Part shown: piece after piece, positions 33,616-43,960 of the stretch
Position numbering within the stretch: the stretch's first letter is position 1
Layout of the letters: each line of letters begins with the position of its first letter
Assembly (NCBI GenBank): GCA_947462335.1
Contig: OX381720.1
Location: 49,222,481 to 49,286,480, forward strand
From: Harmothoe impar
Taxonomy: Eukaryota; Annelida; Polychaeta; Phyllodocida; Polynoidae
Length of the DNA: 64,000 nucleotides
Reading direction: 5' to 3'
Program-made: the position numbers and the translations under genes
Notes under the pieces: model-generated
Told to the model about the DNA's origin: nothing
Databases searched by the model: none
What the model saw: the letters and a program-made list of their open reading frames with translations, nothing else

Positions 33616-35902
33616 CAGTCTACTCCCAGGGAGGGGGTGGGGGGTGGGGGGTCACTGAGTCTTTGAGGGGAGATAACAACTGGCGCCCTACCACCTCTCT
33701 TATCAGAGGTTGGGAGATTTGACCGCCCCACTTTTCAGAGGTTGGGAGATTTGATGAGCTATTTCAAGTTTAGGTCTCCCTGAATTTTGTACAATTCTAT
33801 TCATCCCTTTCAGCAAGAAAACTTGCTCAATTCAATGATGTGATTTTAACCGCCCTATTAATCAGGGCCTTGTCAGTCAGGGCATCTGACCACCCCGCTT
33901 TTCAGGATCTAGTGGAAATTCATCGCCACCGCTTTTCAGAGTCGTACTGCAGTGGTTATCCAAAATATGGTAGAGTGCACCCCCCTCTTACCACACACAC
34001 ACATCTTTCCCAGTACACTAGCCCACGTCATTGGGGGATTCTACTCCTCCCCGAGCTGCTCTCATTTGTTGCCCAAAAATGAAGAATACAGACTTTCTAA
34101 CTATTTCTACACTCCATTATACAAGTTGAAGTTCTGTGTATAAAAATTAATGACTTGTCCATGTCGTCAGTATTGTACAAAAAGCCAAATTGAAATAAAA
34201 AGAGTTGCTTTGGGGCCCGGGGTCAATTACATACACGGCCAGGGAAATGGGAGTGGGGCCCTGGGACTTTTAAATAGTTGTATACAAATGTATATAGATG
34301 ACCCCTTAGGCCAAATAACCGATTCTATCAAACGGATGTAAGGCCTCTTCTATTTGTGTTTTTGCTAGAAACCTCTGGGCCTTTGGTAGAGGAAAATACG
34401 CCTATTGATTACCCTAGCATTAAGGTCATATTTTTTTCTCTGTGTCTTTTTTATTAGATGGCATGATAAATCCACCGGAAGTTAATCGATATAATATATG
34501 GGTAACAGGATAGTGGTTGACACCATATTATTTGATGGTAGGCACACACGAAAGGCAATGCACATTGACTGAGTTATATTTGCCTATACCATCAGTGTAT
34601 GGAGATATGATTAACTTTAGAAACCCACAGACAAATCAGCTTCGCAGCAGTCAGTTTATATAGGGGCCCATGGAAGCTAGCACATGAGAACCCATGTCCT
34701 CTCAATTTAACAGCAGAAGTCACATGTCAATTCTCCGCAATTTCTAAAACGGCCACGTGCCTCTTAAATATATCAAACGAAGCCACTTTGCTTTCAGCCA
34801 ATACAAAATAATCCTCATTTCTTAGAACACGCGGCTAAAGGTACAGAAACCAAATGTCTTTTTGTCTACCCTTAGAGTAAAACGCCTTTTAATGTAGTTA
34901 CAGCATAGCTATCACAGAAAAAGCCAGTCCTTAGGCTTATCACATGCAGCAAAGCATGATGTCTTTTTGCTCTTATACAAAAGAAGCTATAGCTAGATCT
35001 CAGCAGGCTCACAGGGCCAATACGGACCGAACCTGACAAAAGAAGCCTGACCCTGTATTATGTCGGGCTATAATTATATTCAGCCTTATCTTGTAGGTAA
35101 ACCCACCAAAGCCCGGATTACAGGTCCTCGGCCCACCTTTACCAGTGCTGGAGGGGCAGCAAAATGTGGGCAATTCAAGTCAAAACAAGTAGTTGGTGAA
35201 TAGTGAGTAGGCTGCTCGGTTCAGAGAGCTGAAGATGCCAGCAAGTGTTCCATAAATACACAAAGTATGTAGGGGTGGGAGACTGCAGGTGAACCCTGGA
35301 GCAGGCAGAACGCTGACATTATCTAACCTGCATGGGTCGGTTAATTCTACACTGTTGAAATTATTCTGTGGTCCCCCACGATTTCTGTTTATCAAAGCTA
35401 TTGGCGGGTATCACACCTACTTTGTACCAGCATTATATATTTAAACCGACATATCTTAAGGCCATTTGTGGTACCCTGGCATGATATCAAAGTTTGTGGT
35501 ACCCACAAGTTATTTATGAAGGTACTAAAATCATGTGTGGAGGTTCTTGTACAAAATAGTCTCCACAGCTTTATAGAAACACCACCATGTTTAGATGGGA
35601 TACACATGCTTCTTCACCAAGCATCATTTTCTCCACATCCAATGAAATTAAGATAGTCTAGGTTGCCCACAAACTGCCAATGACATGTGGCTGCCGCTTT
35701 CTGCATCTTTCACATTCAGGGCTGCAGACAACATAATTTCCCAGTTAGGATTTCTGCTATAAATATGACGAGCATCTGCTGTGACAAACTTGTCCATATA
35801 ACGGTTGCTCTCTAGAACCATACATGATTATCTGACTGTGAAACCATAAAGCCAAGGGCCCAAAGGTTACAACCAGCAACAGCTTGAACAATTCCAATAT
35901 AA
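33616..35902. other. No gene; weak local repeats near 33680-33940
   Basis: 'cttttcagaggttgggagat' and 'ttttcag' blocks recur loosely between 33690 and 33940. The remaining ~2 kb has no supported frame or element. Minus-strand frames at 35180-35607 (69-71 codons) lack domains. Confidence 0.4.
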
Positions 35903-36211
35903 GACAAAAAAAAGAGGTTTGTTTCAGATCACCCGATCGACCCTATCAAAACAGGGCCGACCCTGATTTTTTGTAATGCAATTTTGAAGAAATTTATATA
36001 TTTTTCACTTTTTTGGGGTCAATTTTAGTAGGTCGATAAACATTTTTGAAAAAATCTTCCCATTTTTTACACTTTTTTCTTCAATTTAACGGTATCATGG
36101 AGGGCTGTAATAAAAAAAAAGTTTTAAAAAAAAGGAATTTTAAAATCCCACCTACCGACCCTAGACTTTTTGCCAATGTTACCTGAAACACACCTTTTTT
36201 TTTATTTGGCC
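35903..36211. mobile_element. PIF/Harbinger-type MITE, copy 4 (TAA duplication)
   Basis: TAA at 35900-35902 and 36212-36214. The ends contain 'gaggtttgtttcagatcac' and 'gttacctgaaacacacc'. It is longer than copies 1 and 2, with the extra 'acggtatcatggagggctgt' block also present in the 59727 copy. Confidence 0.75.
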
Positions 36212-36424
36212 TAACTGGCTGTATATCTGTATATATACATGAGGGTTAAGGGCAGCCAGGGCGGGGGTGACGGGTGTGTCTATTGGCCGGGTTCTGGTTG
36301 TGGGGGAGGCGGGGGCGGCACGCGGCAGGGTCAGAGTGCCAAGGTGCAGGGTGGGAAACATGCCCTTCAACCTGCACTAAAAGGCCAAGAGCCGATAAAT
36401 TCCCACCAGAACTCATTACTGATG

Positions 36425-37045
36425 CTTCATGTCTGTGGAGTCTGGGAACTTACAGAAGTCATGGCTCCATGTTTATACTGTGATGTGTGGGAACTTACAG
36501 AAGTCATGGCTCCATGTTTATACTGTGGTGTGTCGCAACTTACAGAAGTCATGGCTTCATGGCTATACTGTGGTGTGTCGCAACTTACAGAAGTCATGGC
36601 TTCATGGCTATACTGTGGTGTGTGGGAACTTACAGAAGTCATGGCTCCATGTTTATACTGTGGGGTCTGGGAACTTACAGAAGTCATGGCTTCATGTCTG
36701 GGAACTGATTAGACTCATTGCTTCATGGCTATACTGTGGTGTGTAGGAAATTACTGAAGTCATGGCTCCATGTTTATACTGTGGTGTCTGGGAACCTACA
36801 GAAGTCATGGCTTCACCTCTATAGCTTCATGACTATACTGTGGTGTGTCGGAATATGCAGTAGCCATATGCATGGCTTCATGTCTATACTGTGGTGTATG
36901 GGAACTTACAGAAGTCATGGCTTCATGGCTAGTCTGGGAACTGACAGAAGTCATGGCTTCATGGCTATACTGTGGTGTCTGGGAACTGACAGAAGTCATG
37001 GCTCCATCTCTATACTGTGGTGTGTGGGAACTGATATCATGGCGT
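36425..37045. repeat. ~45-48-bp minisatellite, ~13 copies
   Basis: The unit is built from 'gggaacttacagaagtcatg' and 'gcttcatggctatactgtgg' plus 'tgtgt'. Copies after 36700 are more divergent. Frames of up to 157 codons are translations of it. Confidence 0.9.
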
Positions 37046-37732
37046 TATATACATATACTGTGTGAAAATTGGCGATTAGCATACCAATTTTGGGGCTTTA
37101 GAAATACCATTAGAATCAGCCTGACCTTTGGATCCTTTTTGGAGTACATCAGTGTTTATTGTACTCTATCAGTTTCATTGTTCTGTGTCTACTCCTCACT
37201 GCGTACCTTGCAACATAGTCTCACCCAGTGCATGAACCAGACTCATTCTAAAAATGTATCTGTTTGTTGTTTCAAAATAGAAGCAGTGTAACCTGTAGCA
37301 ATATTTTATAATTTTACTAGGTATCATTCACCAGGCATGCAGACGTCATCTCATATCCCTGTTCCATACAGACGTTTAATACTGGTATGTCCATTGACTC
37401 TCCACGCAGAGCCGTACTTTGGGATATAGGAGACTCCAAATGTGGATATTTACTCCTTAAGTACGATCCTTACACCTTGATCATGTGATCAATCCTGGTC
37501 TCACAAGTGCATGGGAATGCAATACATTCAACACGAATGAAGGTTTTCTACATTAAATCTTTTCAATCTAAAGATGAAAATATTAGTATTCTATATCTAA
37601 TGATACTGCATGAAAATACCTCAGATGAGTTGTTGTCTACAGGAGGTATGTTCAGTAGGTGGCTGACTCAATGTAGCTCTGACCTGCAGTAGGCCTACAT
37701 GACCAGGTGAATGGCTCTAGACCCCTAAATTC
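37046..37732. other. No gene recognised
   Basis: A 148-codon frame (36845-37291) runs out of the minisatellite and has no domain. Confidence 0.4.
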
Positions 37733-37925
37733 AATATGGCGACATAGGGATTTCTTAAAATCGACATGCGACAGGAGGCCTAGTGACATGCGACATGAGG
37801 CTTAAAATGATAGTGACATAGGACATAGACATTTCTTAAAATCGACATGGGACATGAGCATTATTAAGCAAAATAGACATGTGACATGGTCATTTAGAAT
37901 GGACATGCGACATGGGACCCCCCCC
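37733..37925. repeat. 'Gacatggg' dispersed repeat, copy 1
   Basis: It contains 'tttcttaaaatcgacatggg', 'cctagtgacatgcgacatga' and other gacatg blocks and ends in poly-C. A second copy lies at 60563-60745 with the same order. The element type is not determined. Confidence 0.7.
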
Positions 37926-38105
37926 CCGCCCCCATATCAAGGGCCCCAGGTGAGTGTTACAGGTAACCATGGTAGTCCTGATAGAGGCCTGACACCCCCC
38001 CCCCCCCCCCCCCATACCTGCCTCACTGAGGACCCGTCAGGACACTCCACTACCAATATCTCTGTGTTCAGGCTGCACAGCACTTTAAATGTATCATGTA
38101 CGTGT

Positions 38106-38241
38106 TAGATAGACTACACCTGTAGCCTGGTATGCGTCATAACCACTGCCCCACAAGGTCGAGATGAGGTGTTATACACCGAGTCGATGACCAGTGGGCA
38201 GTGGTTATGAAGGCATACCAGGGTACAGGTGTAGTCTATCT
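38106..38241. mobile_element. Hairpin MITE, 'tagactacacctg' family, copy 1
   Basis: 'agatagactacacctgta' is inverted as 'tacaggtgtagtctatct'. The inner arms 'gcgtcataaccactgcccca' and 'tgggcagtggttatgaaggc' are also inverted. It is followed directly by 'ttaaccctcgggtatg', the start of a second hairpin unit, as at 57488-57797. Confidence 0.75.
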
Positions 38242-38307
38242 GATTTAACCCTCGGGTATGCAATATAACCAAGGTGCGAATCCTTTGTCTTAGCCGCCCA
38301 CCGTGGG

Positions 38308-38518
38308 TTAATTATCATCATGATACAGGAATGGTGAGTAAATCGACAGTGCTTTATTCATGCATCATGCAGACCCTACAGGGTATCCGATACACTCCTG
38401 AAGCGTCGTCATGATGCAGAAATGCGAGTAGACTCACCAGGGCTGCATTCATGGATCATGACAACAAAGAACAATATATATATATATCGAAGCATTATGC
38501 GGCCCTTAAAGGGATAAC
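38308..38518. mobile_element. TTAA-type MITE
   Basis: 'atcatcatgatacaggaatg', 'attcatgcatcatgcagacc' and the right end 'atgcggcccttaaaggga' match the family. A short (ta)n expansion lies near 38475. Confidence 0.55.
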
Positions 38519-38910
38519 CAATTTGACCAACTCTGATAACACCCAAATGTGCTGACCTGTCAGTGTGGGTAGATGTGCACGTGTGTCGGGCTCCTCAAGG
38601 CGTCCTAAATACAGACTGATATTTGCAATAAACTAAGGCTTACAAGAATCAATCAAAACTCATGAGTTGGACCATGGGCCAGTTATTACGAGACACAGCA
38701 AAATATAGCACCCTTAAGGCTCAATGAGTGAAGTAGGCTAACCCTAGCTTTGAATAATTCAATGCAGTGTTCCTTTGTATTTGTGTCATCTAGTCATTGA
38801 CAAACCATATTAGAATTCCATCAAATGAACCTGCAAAATAGTCTTTATGACGGTCACATGACCTGATAGTGTACCTGATAGTGTAATAGGCCGTGAAATA
38901 TCAGGGCAGG

Positions 38911-38911
<1 letters not shown>

Positions 38912-38992
<81 letters not shown>
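38912..38992. repeat. (TA)n microsatellite, ~40 repeats
   Basis: Uninterrupted TA run. Open frames across it (IY repeats) are artefacts. Confidence 0.98.
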
Positions 38993-38994
<2 letters not shown>

Positions 38995-39974
38995 TGGGTG
39001 TGTGAAATATGCTGCTTCTTGGTTAAATCAAAGGGGCTGTCGTTTTTAGACCAGAGATCAGACCAGAGACCGTGGATGAGATTGAGATACTGTATCATCC
39101 TCCAGATACAGCTCCCCCGACGCTGCAGGCACTATAAGCCTACACAAGAGGCTGATAGGCTTCGTTATGCTTGGTGTCCTTAGGCGTAATAACCAGGTAG
39201 GACAGAGTAGCTCTAGGCCGGCCAGTAGGCACACAGTCCCACAATGCAACTCGTTGAACCGTCAATTAGATAGGCCTCACGACGTAACACGTCCCTGCTG
39301 CAAACCTAACTAAGATCAATACTGACGTAACGGCAGAGACGCTCTGACGTCACTACTCGGCTGACCAATGGGAGCGTTGCTTACAGCGCTGCTTGGCAGT
39401 GCCAGCTGATTAAGTGTAGGGTAGTTATCATTGAGGTCACTGTATAGAGGTCATTTTTGAGGGATGAAAAGTAACATGTCGAAAGGTACTTCGAAATCTG
39501 TGATATTCTAGAATGGTCATCGGATGGTAATCAAATATAGGCCTAATAATATGGGGGCCATTCAAATATAACGTCATGGTATCACCTTTTCAAGCATTTG
39601 CTAAGACTCCCCATCTCCCTTTGTCAATATTAATTTTTAGTAAGGGAATAACATGGCCATGCTATCCTTCTCCATATTCCCCCATACCCTCTATCATACT
39701 AAGATGGCCCTATGGCACATATAATGACAAAAATAGCCTCCAGGTATACAGGCCTGTAGAATCCCTATAGGAGCATTGAGGGGATGATATTGATGAGTAG
39801 TGGGAGTATATACAGGCTGCAGGTCGATAGGGTTATTAGCTCATTGACCTGTGTGCAGAAGGGTGCTGGTCAGTGGTCTGTGGACGACATGACCACATCT
39901 ATCTTGTCTACCAGCCAGCTCCCTGGGCTCTCTATTGGCAAGGAGATTGACAAAGGCCAGACTCTCTGTGATCA
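38993..39974. other. Non-coding; CRE and CCAAT motifs near 39345-39369
   Basis: TGACGTCA at 39345-39352 lies 12 bp from CCAAT at 39365-39369, on a background with 'gacgtaacggc'. This resembles a promoter, but no downstream gene was recognised. A 122-codon frame at 39784-40152 runs into a MITE. Confidence 0.3.
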
Positions 39975-40529
39975 GGCCAAAAAATGCAATTTTGCGGAAA
40001 AAAAATCCGTATATTCTCCCTTTTTTGGTAAATGTCTTCGGAAATACCGGCCAGTATTTTCATGTTTAAAAAAAATTGAAAAAACATCCGACCTACCGAC
40101 CTACATCAGTGTTGCCGAAATGACATCGGCACATCGGCTTTTGCCGATGTAGAATCGTAATGGCCGATGTAAGGCTCTTGCACACCGGCCATGATGTCAG
40201 CTTTCCAAAAGTGAAAGAATTTTTCAAATATTCCTATTAGAAGCTGAGCTAGGTCCATGCAAGTGTTACAAGTATTTTTTCACTGAACTTAAGCATTTTT
40301 AGTAGAATTATTAAAGAAGCATTGCAATTTGTATTAATTGATATAAAAAAGTATAAAATATGCTATATGACATGAATACGTATGGCTCGATGTGGCCTGT
40401 GTAGAAGGCAAATGGCCTGTGTAAGATCTCACGACACAGGCCACATTGGCCTGTGTACTTAAAAGGTTTCGGCAACACTGTACATTTTCTGCCCATATTA
40501 CCTGAAACAAACCTTCTTTTTTGTTGGCC
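39975..40529. mobile_element. PIF/Harbinger-type MITE, copy 5, interrupted
   Basis: It starts 'ggccaaaaaatgcaattttg' (internal deletion just after the TIR) and ends 'cctgaaacaaac' to 'ttgttggcc'. TTA follows and TCA precedes, one mismatch from a perfect duplication. A 374-bp younger element is inserted at 40107-40480. Confidence 0.75.
40107..40480. mobile_element. MITE with CAGTGTTGCC ends nested in a Harbinger MITE
   Basis: The ends 'cagtgttgccgaaa' and 'tttcggcaacactg' are perfect 14-bp inverted repeats. TACAT flanks both sides (40102-40106 and 40481-40485), and removing the insert restores the MITE sequence 'cctacattttctgccc'. CAGTG starts are common in hAT elements, but an 8-bp duplication is not seen. 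Confidence 0.8.
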
Positions 40530-40723
40530 TTATTTAGAATACCCCACTGCCCAACGTAACGGTTATTACCAGTCAGTACTGTGAACATGACTTGTATTAT
40601 TAATATCCAGAATTAGCCTTTCTGTAAGTTTTCAAATCCTTTAAATGAGTTTTATCAAATGCATTTCTGCATGTGAGGTAGGGGGTTAGTATAGGTATAG
40701 GGTCAACTCCTCACGGTACGTAA

Positions 40724-40860
40724 CAGATAGACTATGGTTATGAAAGGGTAAATGAAATTAACCACAACTTAATGGTGGGGCCAGACGAGGGTGAGGGTTT
40801 AATGAAATGGATTCCTAATTTGGTCACCATAGTCAATGGTTATTTATCACTGTGTCAAAT
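40724..40860. mobile_element. Hairpin MITE, 'tagactatggttatga' family, copy 4, degraded
   Basis: The left half 'agatagactatggttatgaa' to 'gccagacgagggtgaggg' is clear. The right arm is diverged ('accatagtcaatggttat'). Confidence 0.6.
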
Positions 40861-41395
40861 GAATTATAATAGGTTGTGTGCTAAATGCCCGGGGCTAAAT
40901 GGTTTCCATGCAGGTTATGTTAACCTCCTCGCAGTTATGTTAACCTCCTGAGTTATGTAATGATGACAATGGTATCGACTGACTGGTGGCTTATGGGGCC
41001 ACATACATATGTCCACTTGTACATAATACTCACGCCCTATATGGTCTATACACCAGCCCTCAGGCCTGTACACAGTGTCATGGCTGTCACTCACAATGGG
41101 TTTACATGACAGTTCCCCTATACTACTTCCCATCTGGTTCCTCACCACTCCCCGGGCTGCCAGATCGATATTACACCGCCTCATGTCTCATGGAGAACAT
41201 GGCGGACTACAGGGGAATAACCGCGCGCCATGATCAAAAGGACGTGAGCGCTCGGCGGCGTGGGGAATCCGCTAACATCGGGGGCACAACAGATTGCCAT
41301 GGATTAATGATTACAGAATTGATACCACCTCAATCTGTAGCTCACTTTGGGATAATTATTTTCTCCTGAGGACCAGAGGATATTATATAATCTTC

Positions 41396-42985
41396 ATGTC
41401 AAACCCCGACCGGGCGATAACTAGGAGCATCATGGCGGCCAACCAACTCAATGGCGACGTCTTGGATGACGGAGGCGGCACCTCCTCCCCCCAATTGATC
41501 CAGAAGGATGCATCCAAGTTAGACACATTAATTCTGGAAATGGGACTTGTCAGGTCAGAAATTGCATCTTTAAAGACCATACTCACAGCGGTGAAAGAAA
41601 CCCAAGAGTTGGTAAAACAAACAGCGGAAAGCCTAAAATGCCTGGAAGGAAGAGTTGGTGTCGTCGAAGACTCGCTGTCCTCCAACAAACAAGACATCGC
41701 GTCCAGTAAAAATGACATCACCCTGCTCCAAGGTAAATGCATAACCCTTGATACTGAATTAAAAAACCAGAAGAAGGGAGTCACGGACCTGGAGGAGTTT
41801 GCTGAAACCACTAGGAAGGATTTAACGAGCATGCTTACAGACTCTATTGACACAGACGCCACTGTCCTAGAAATGCAAACAACGATCACGGATCTCAAAA
41901 AGACTGTCAAAACTTTAATTTCCCACAACCAGGACATTGAAGAAGTCATTGAAAGTAGTGTAGAAGGGAGAGTCTTAGAAAGATTGGACAGAGAGGTTCG
42001 TAAAAGAAACATTTTAATTGATAACATCCCCGAGTTTCACGGCCAGAATCTGCGTCATGGCACAATTGAGATGATGCGCGACATGAGACTCCAGTTCAAA
42101 GAATCAGATGTTGAGTCGGCGCACAGAGTGGGCAAAGCCGGGAAGGGCTTTAGACCAGTCCTGGTCACTCTCTCTTCTAAAGGCCTACGGGACTCTGTTC
42201 TACAAAACAGACAGATCTTAAAGCGTAAAAACTCCCAGTACAAATCCCTTTGGATTAATCCAGACCTCACGGAGGAATTGAAAGACCACCAACTCCTCCT
42301 CCGCGGGGTCTCAGACAATGCCACCGACTTAGGTGCGGAAGTTACCATCTTGGGCGAGTCAATTGTCATAAATGGTCTGAAATACGACAAGGGCCAGTTC
42401 CACAATTTGCCTGATGAGTTTTCTGTACATAATTCGTTCACCCGCACAATGAAACAGGGAGTGGCATTTATGGGGAAGAACTCTATTCTTTCAAACTGGT
42501 ACACTGCCCCATTCCAACTCGAAGATAGGACTTGGCAATCGGTGGAACAGTTCTACATGTACAAAAAAGCTGAATTCCATGGTAAAGTGGATCTGGCTAA
42601 ACTTGTACAGGGGATGGAGAACCCTAGGGAGATCAAAAAGCTGGGCGACTCCTACCCGCAGAACAGGGATTGGGTGCAAAAGGAGAGTCTGCCTACCTTG
42701 AAGTCGGCTATGCGAGCCAAATTCACTCAGAACAGGGAGGAACGGCAGGTCCTGGTCGCCTCTGGCGATTCTAAATTATTAGAGGCCACAAAATGTCGTA
42801 GGTACGCTATTGGTCACACCATATTTTCATTAGATCTCAGGCAAGGGAAGGCTCGTTTCACAGGAAGAAACGAAACAGGCAGACTGTTGGAGGAAATAAG
42901 AGCTGAAATGGTTCAAGTCGAGATGACAGAAGCCTTGGAAGAGCAGCGCGTGGAGGCGGCACTGGTCGCTGAAGCCGAGGCCTAG
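41396..42985 (+). CDS. LINE ORF1: coiled coil + RRM-like + NADAR domain fusion
   Basis: 529 residues from the ATG at 41396, which aligns with the copy 1 start. The frame is open upstream to 41294, but only from a TTG. Residues ~35-205 are heptad-rich and coiled-coil-like, probably for trimer assembly. Residues ~204-290 ('ILIDNIPEF', 'SAHRVGKAGKG', 'RPVLVTLSSKGLRDSVLQNR') match the RNA-binding core of L1-type ORF1 proteins. Residues ~357-505 form a full-length NADAR domain: 'FMGKNSILSNWY', 'SVEQFYMYKKA', 'LGDSYPQNRDW', 'RAKFTQN', 'GHTIFS' and 'NETGRLLEEIRAEM'. NADAR enzymes cut N-glycosidic bonds, and some members remove ADP-ribose from guanosine. An acidic tail ends the protein. It would bind LINE RNA; the enzyme activity is inferred from the family. 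Confidence 0.9.
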   Translation: MSNPDRAITRSIMAANQLNGDVLDDGGGTSSPQLIQKDASKLDTLILEMGLVRSEIASLKTILTAVKETQELVKQTAESLKCLEGRVGVVEDSLSSNKQDIASSKNDITLLQGKCITLDTELKNQKKGVTDLEEFAETTRKDLTSMLTDSIDTDATVLEMQTTITDLKKTVKTLISHNQDIEEVIESSVEGRVLERLDREVRKRNILIDNIPEFHGQNLRHGTIEMMRDMRLQFKESDVESAHRVGKAGKGFRPVLVTLSSKGLRDSVLQNRQILKRKNSQYKSLWINPDLTEELKDHQLLLRGVSDNATDLGAEVTILGESIVINGLKYDKGQFHNLPDEFSVHNSFTRTMKQGVAFMGKNSILSNWYTAPFQLEDRTWQSVEQFYMYKKAEFHGKVDLAKLVQGMENPREIKKLGDSYPQNRDWVQKESLPTLKSAMRAKFTQNREERQVLVASGDSKLLEATKCRRYAIGHTIFSLDLRQGKARFTGRNETGRLLEEIRAEMVQVEMTEALEEQRVEAALVAEAEA

Positions 42986-43009
42986 CGGCCTAACATTAGG
43001 CCGCGTCCC

Positions 43010-43175
43010 CCGCCCTGGTTGTGGGACAGCGTCCAGACTCGCTGGCGCGTGCCGCCACGTGCAGCCACGCGCGGCCCGACTGACCCACGCGTCACTAGCC
43101 AATCACAGCGCGTCCCTCCTGTCCCACTTTAATTAGGGCGCGTGATCGTGTGCCTTAACACGCCCCCTCCCGCTT
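43010..43175 (+). promoter_or_regulatory. GC-rich CCAAT segment between ORF1 and ORF2, copy 2
   Basis: CpG-rich, with 'agccaatcacagc' at 43097-43109 and a C-rich 'cgccccctcccgc' near 43162. The position and 13-mer match copy 1 although the rest has diverged. It may be an internal promoter for ORF2; no direct evidence. Confidence 0.4.
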
Positions 43176-43306
43176 GACCAGCCAACCAGAACCCCTCTCC
43201 CCTCCCGCTTAACGGGTAGCGGGCCTGATGAGTATTGATGAGTATTAACGTTATCAGTTGGCGTTTTTCTCCCAGTGAATAAACAACTAAGAAAGCAGAG
43301 AGAGCA

Positions 43307-43960
43307 ATGGTGCATGTTAAAGTGTTCGCTGACCGGCGGGGCCGGGCCCTTCAACAAGCCCTAGACACTGCATTTGAGCAACCCCATCAGTTCACTGTCA
43401 TAGTCGAGGAGGAGGCAACATTATTCCAGTTGACTAGGAGAGCAATGCAGGAACGGCTTCTAAACCCGGCAGCGGTCACTATTATCATAGGTGGGCTCAA
43501 TGACCTGGTGACCTGGATGCCCGTAAGCAGCTCCTCTCATCCCGTGGATGTGTTCCCTAAGAGTGGGAGCAGCACCCACATGAGGATCATCGGCACCAGA
43601 GCACTAATCCGGAGCAGCATGTTCGTAGACCAAGAAGCGCCCCAAGATAAGATCATCTTTGCTACCATGGTAGGTGCTCAAGTGCATAACATCCCTCCTG
43701 AGACTGGCTATACCAGGACGGATTATCAGAAGGTCCTTAATAGGGCTATAGTCATGATGAACATGAGAATAGCCTACATCAACCACATGCACGGTGTCCC
43801 TACACCACCCCTACACCTTATGGCCCACACCCTGAGTGGAGGACGTTGGACCCACCACTATGGACATCTGGACCATCATATGGACCCCAACCCCCTCTGT
43901 CTCATCATGTGGGCCGAGTATATTACCGGTATAGTGGACCAGGCGTTACAAGGACAGTGA
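43307..43960 (+). CDS. LINE ORF2: SGNH-hydrolase-like protein, nucleophile replaced
   Basis: 217 residues, ATG start, 321 bases after ORF1. 'FADRRGRALQQAL' (residues ~7-19) aligns with SGNH block I (GDS), with Arg instead of the nucleophilic Ser, as in copy 1. 'IIIGGLNDLV' (about residues 58-67) fits block III (GxND). 'HLDHHMDPNPLCLIMWAE' near the C-terminus may be the His block. Blocks kept between the copies include 'PVDV', 'GTRA', 'VGAQ', 'GVPTPPL' and 'PLCLIMWAE'. If the fold is right it is probably not a classical esterase and may bind RNA, lipid or carbohydrate instead. It could also be an unrelated Rossmann-like protein. Confidence 0.6.
   Translation: MVHVKVFADRRGRALQQALDTAFEQPHQFTVIVEEEATLFQLTRRAMQERLLNPAAVTIIIGGLNDLVTWMPVSSSSHPVDVFPKSGSSTHMRIIGTRALIRSSMFVDQEAPQDKIIFATMVGAQVHNIPPETGYTRTDYQKVLNRAIVMMNMRIAYINHMHGVPTPPLHLMAHTLSGGRWTHHYGHLDHHMDPNPLCLIMWAEYITGIVDQALQGQ

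Noticed and set aside
39784..40152. 122-codon plus frame
   Set aside because: Its second half is a translation of the Harbinger MITE and nested element, and the first half has no domain.
41294..41395. 34-codon N-terminal extension of LINE ORF1
   Set aside because: It starts at TTG and has no counterpart in copy 1. The ATG at 41396 aligns with the copy 1 ATG.
41383..42027. 214-codon minus-strand frame opposite LINE ORF1
   Set aside because: It is an antisense shadow of the coiled-coil coding region.
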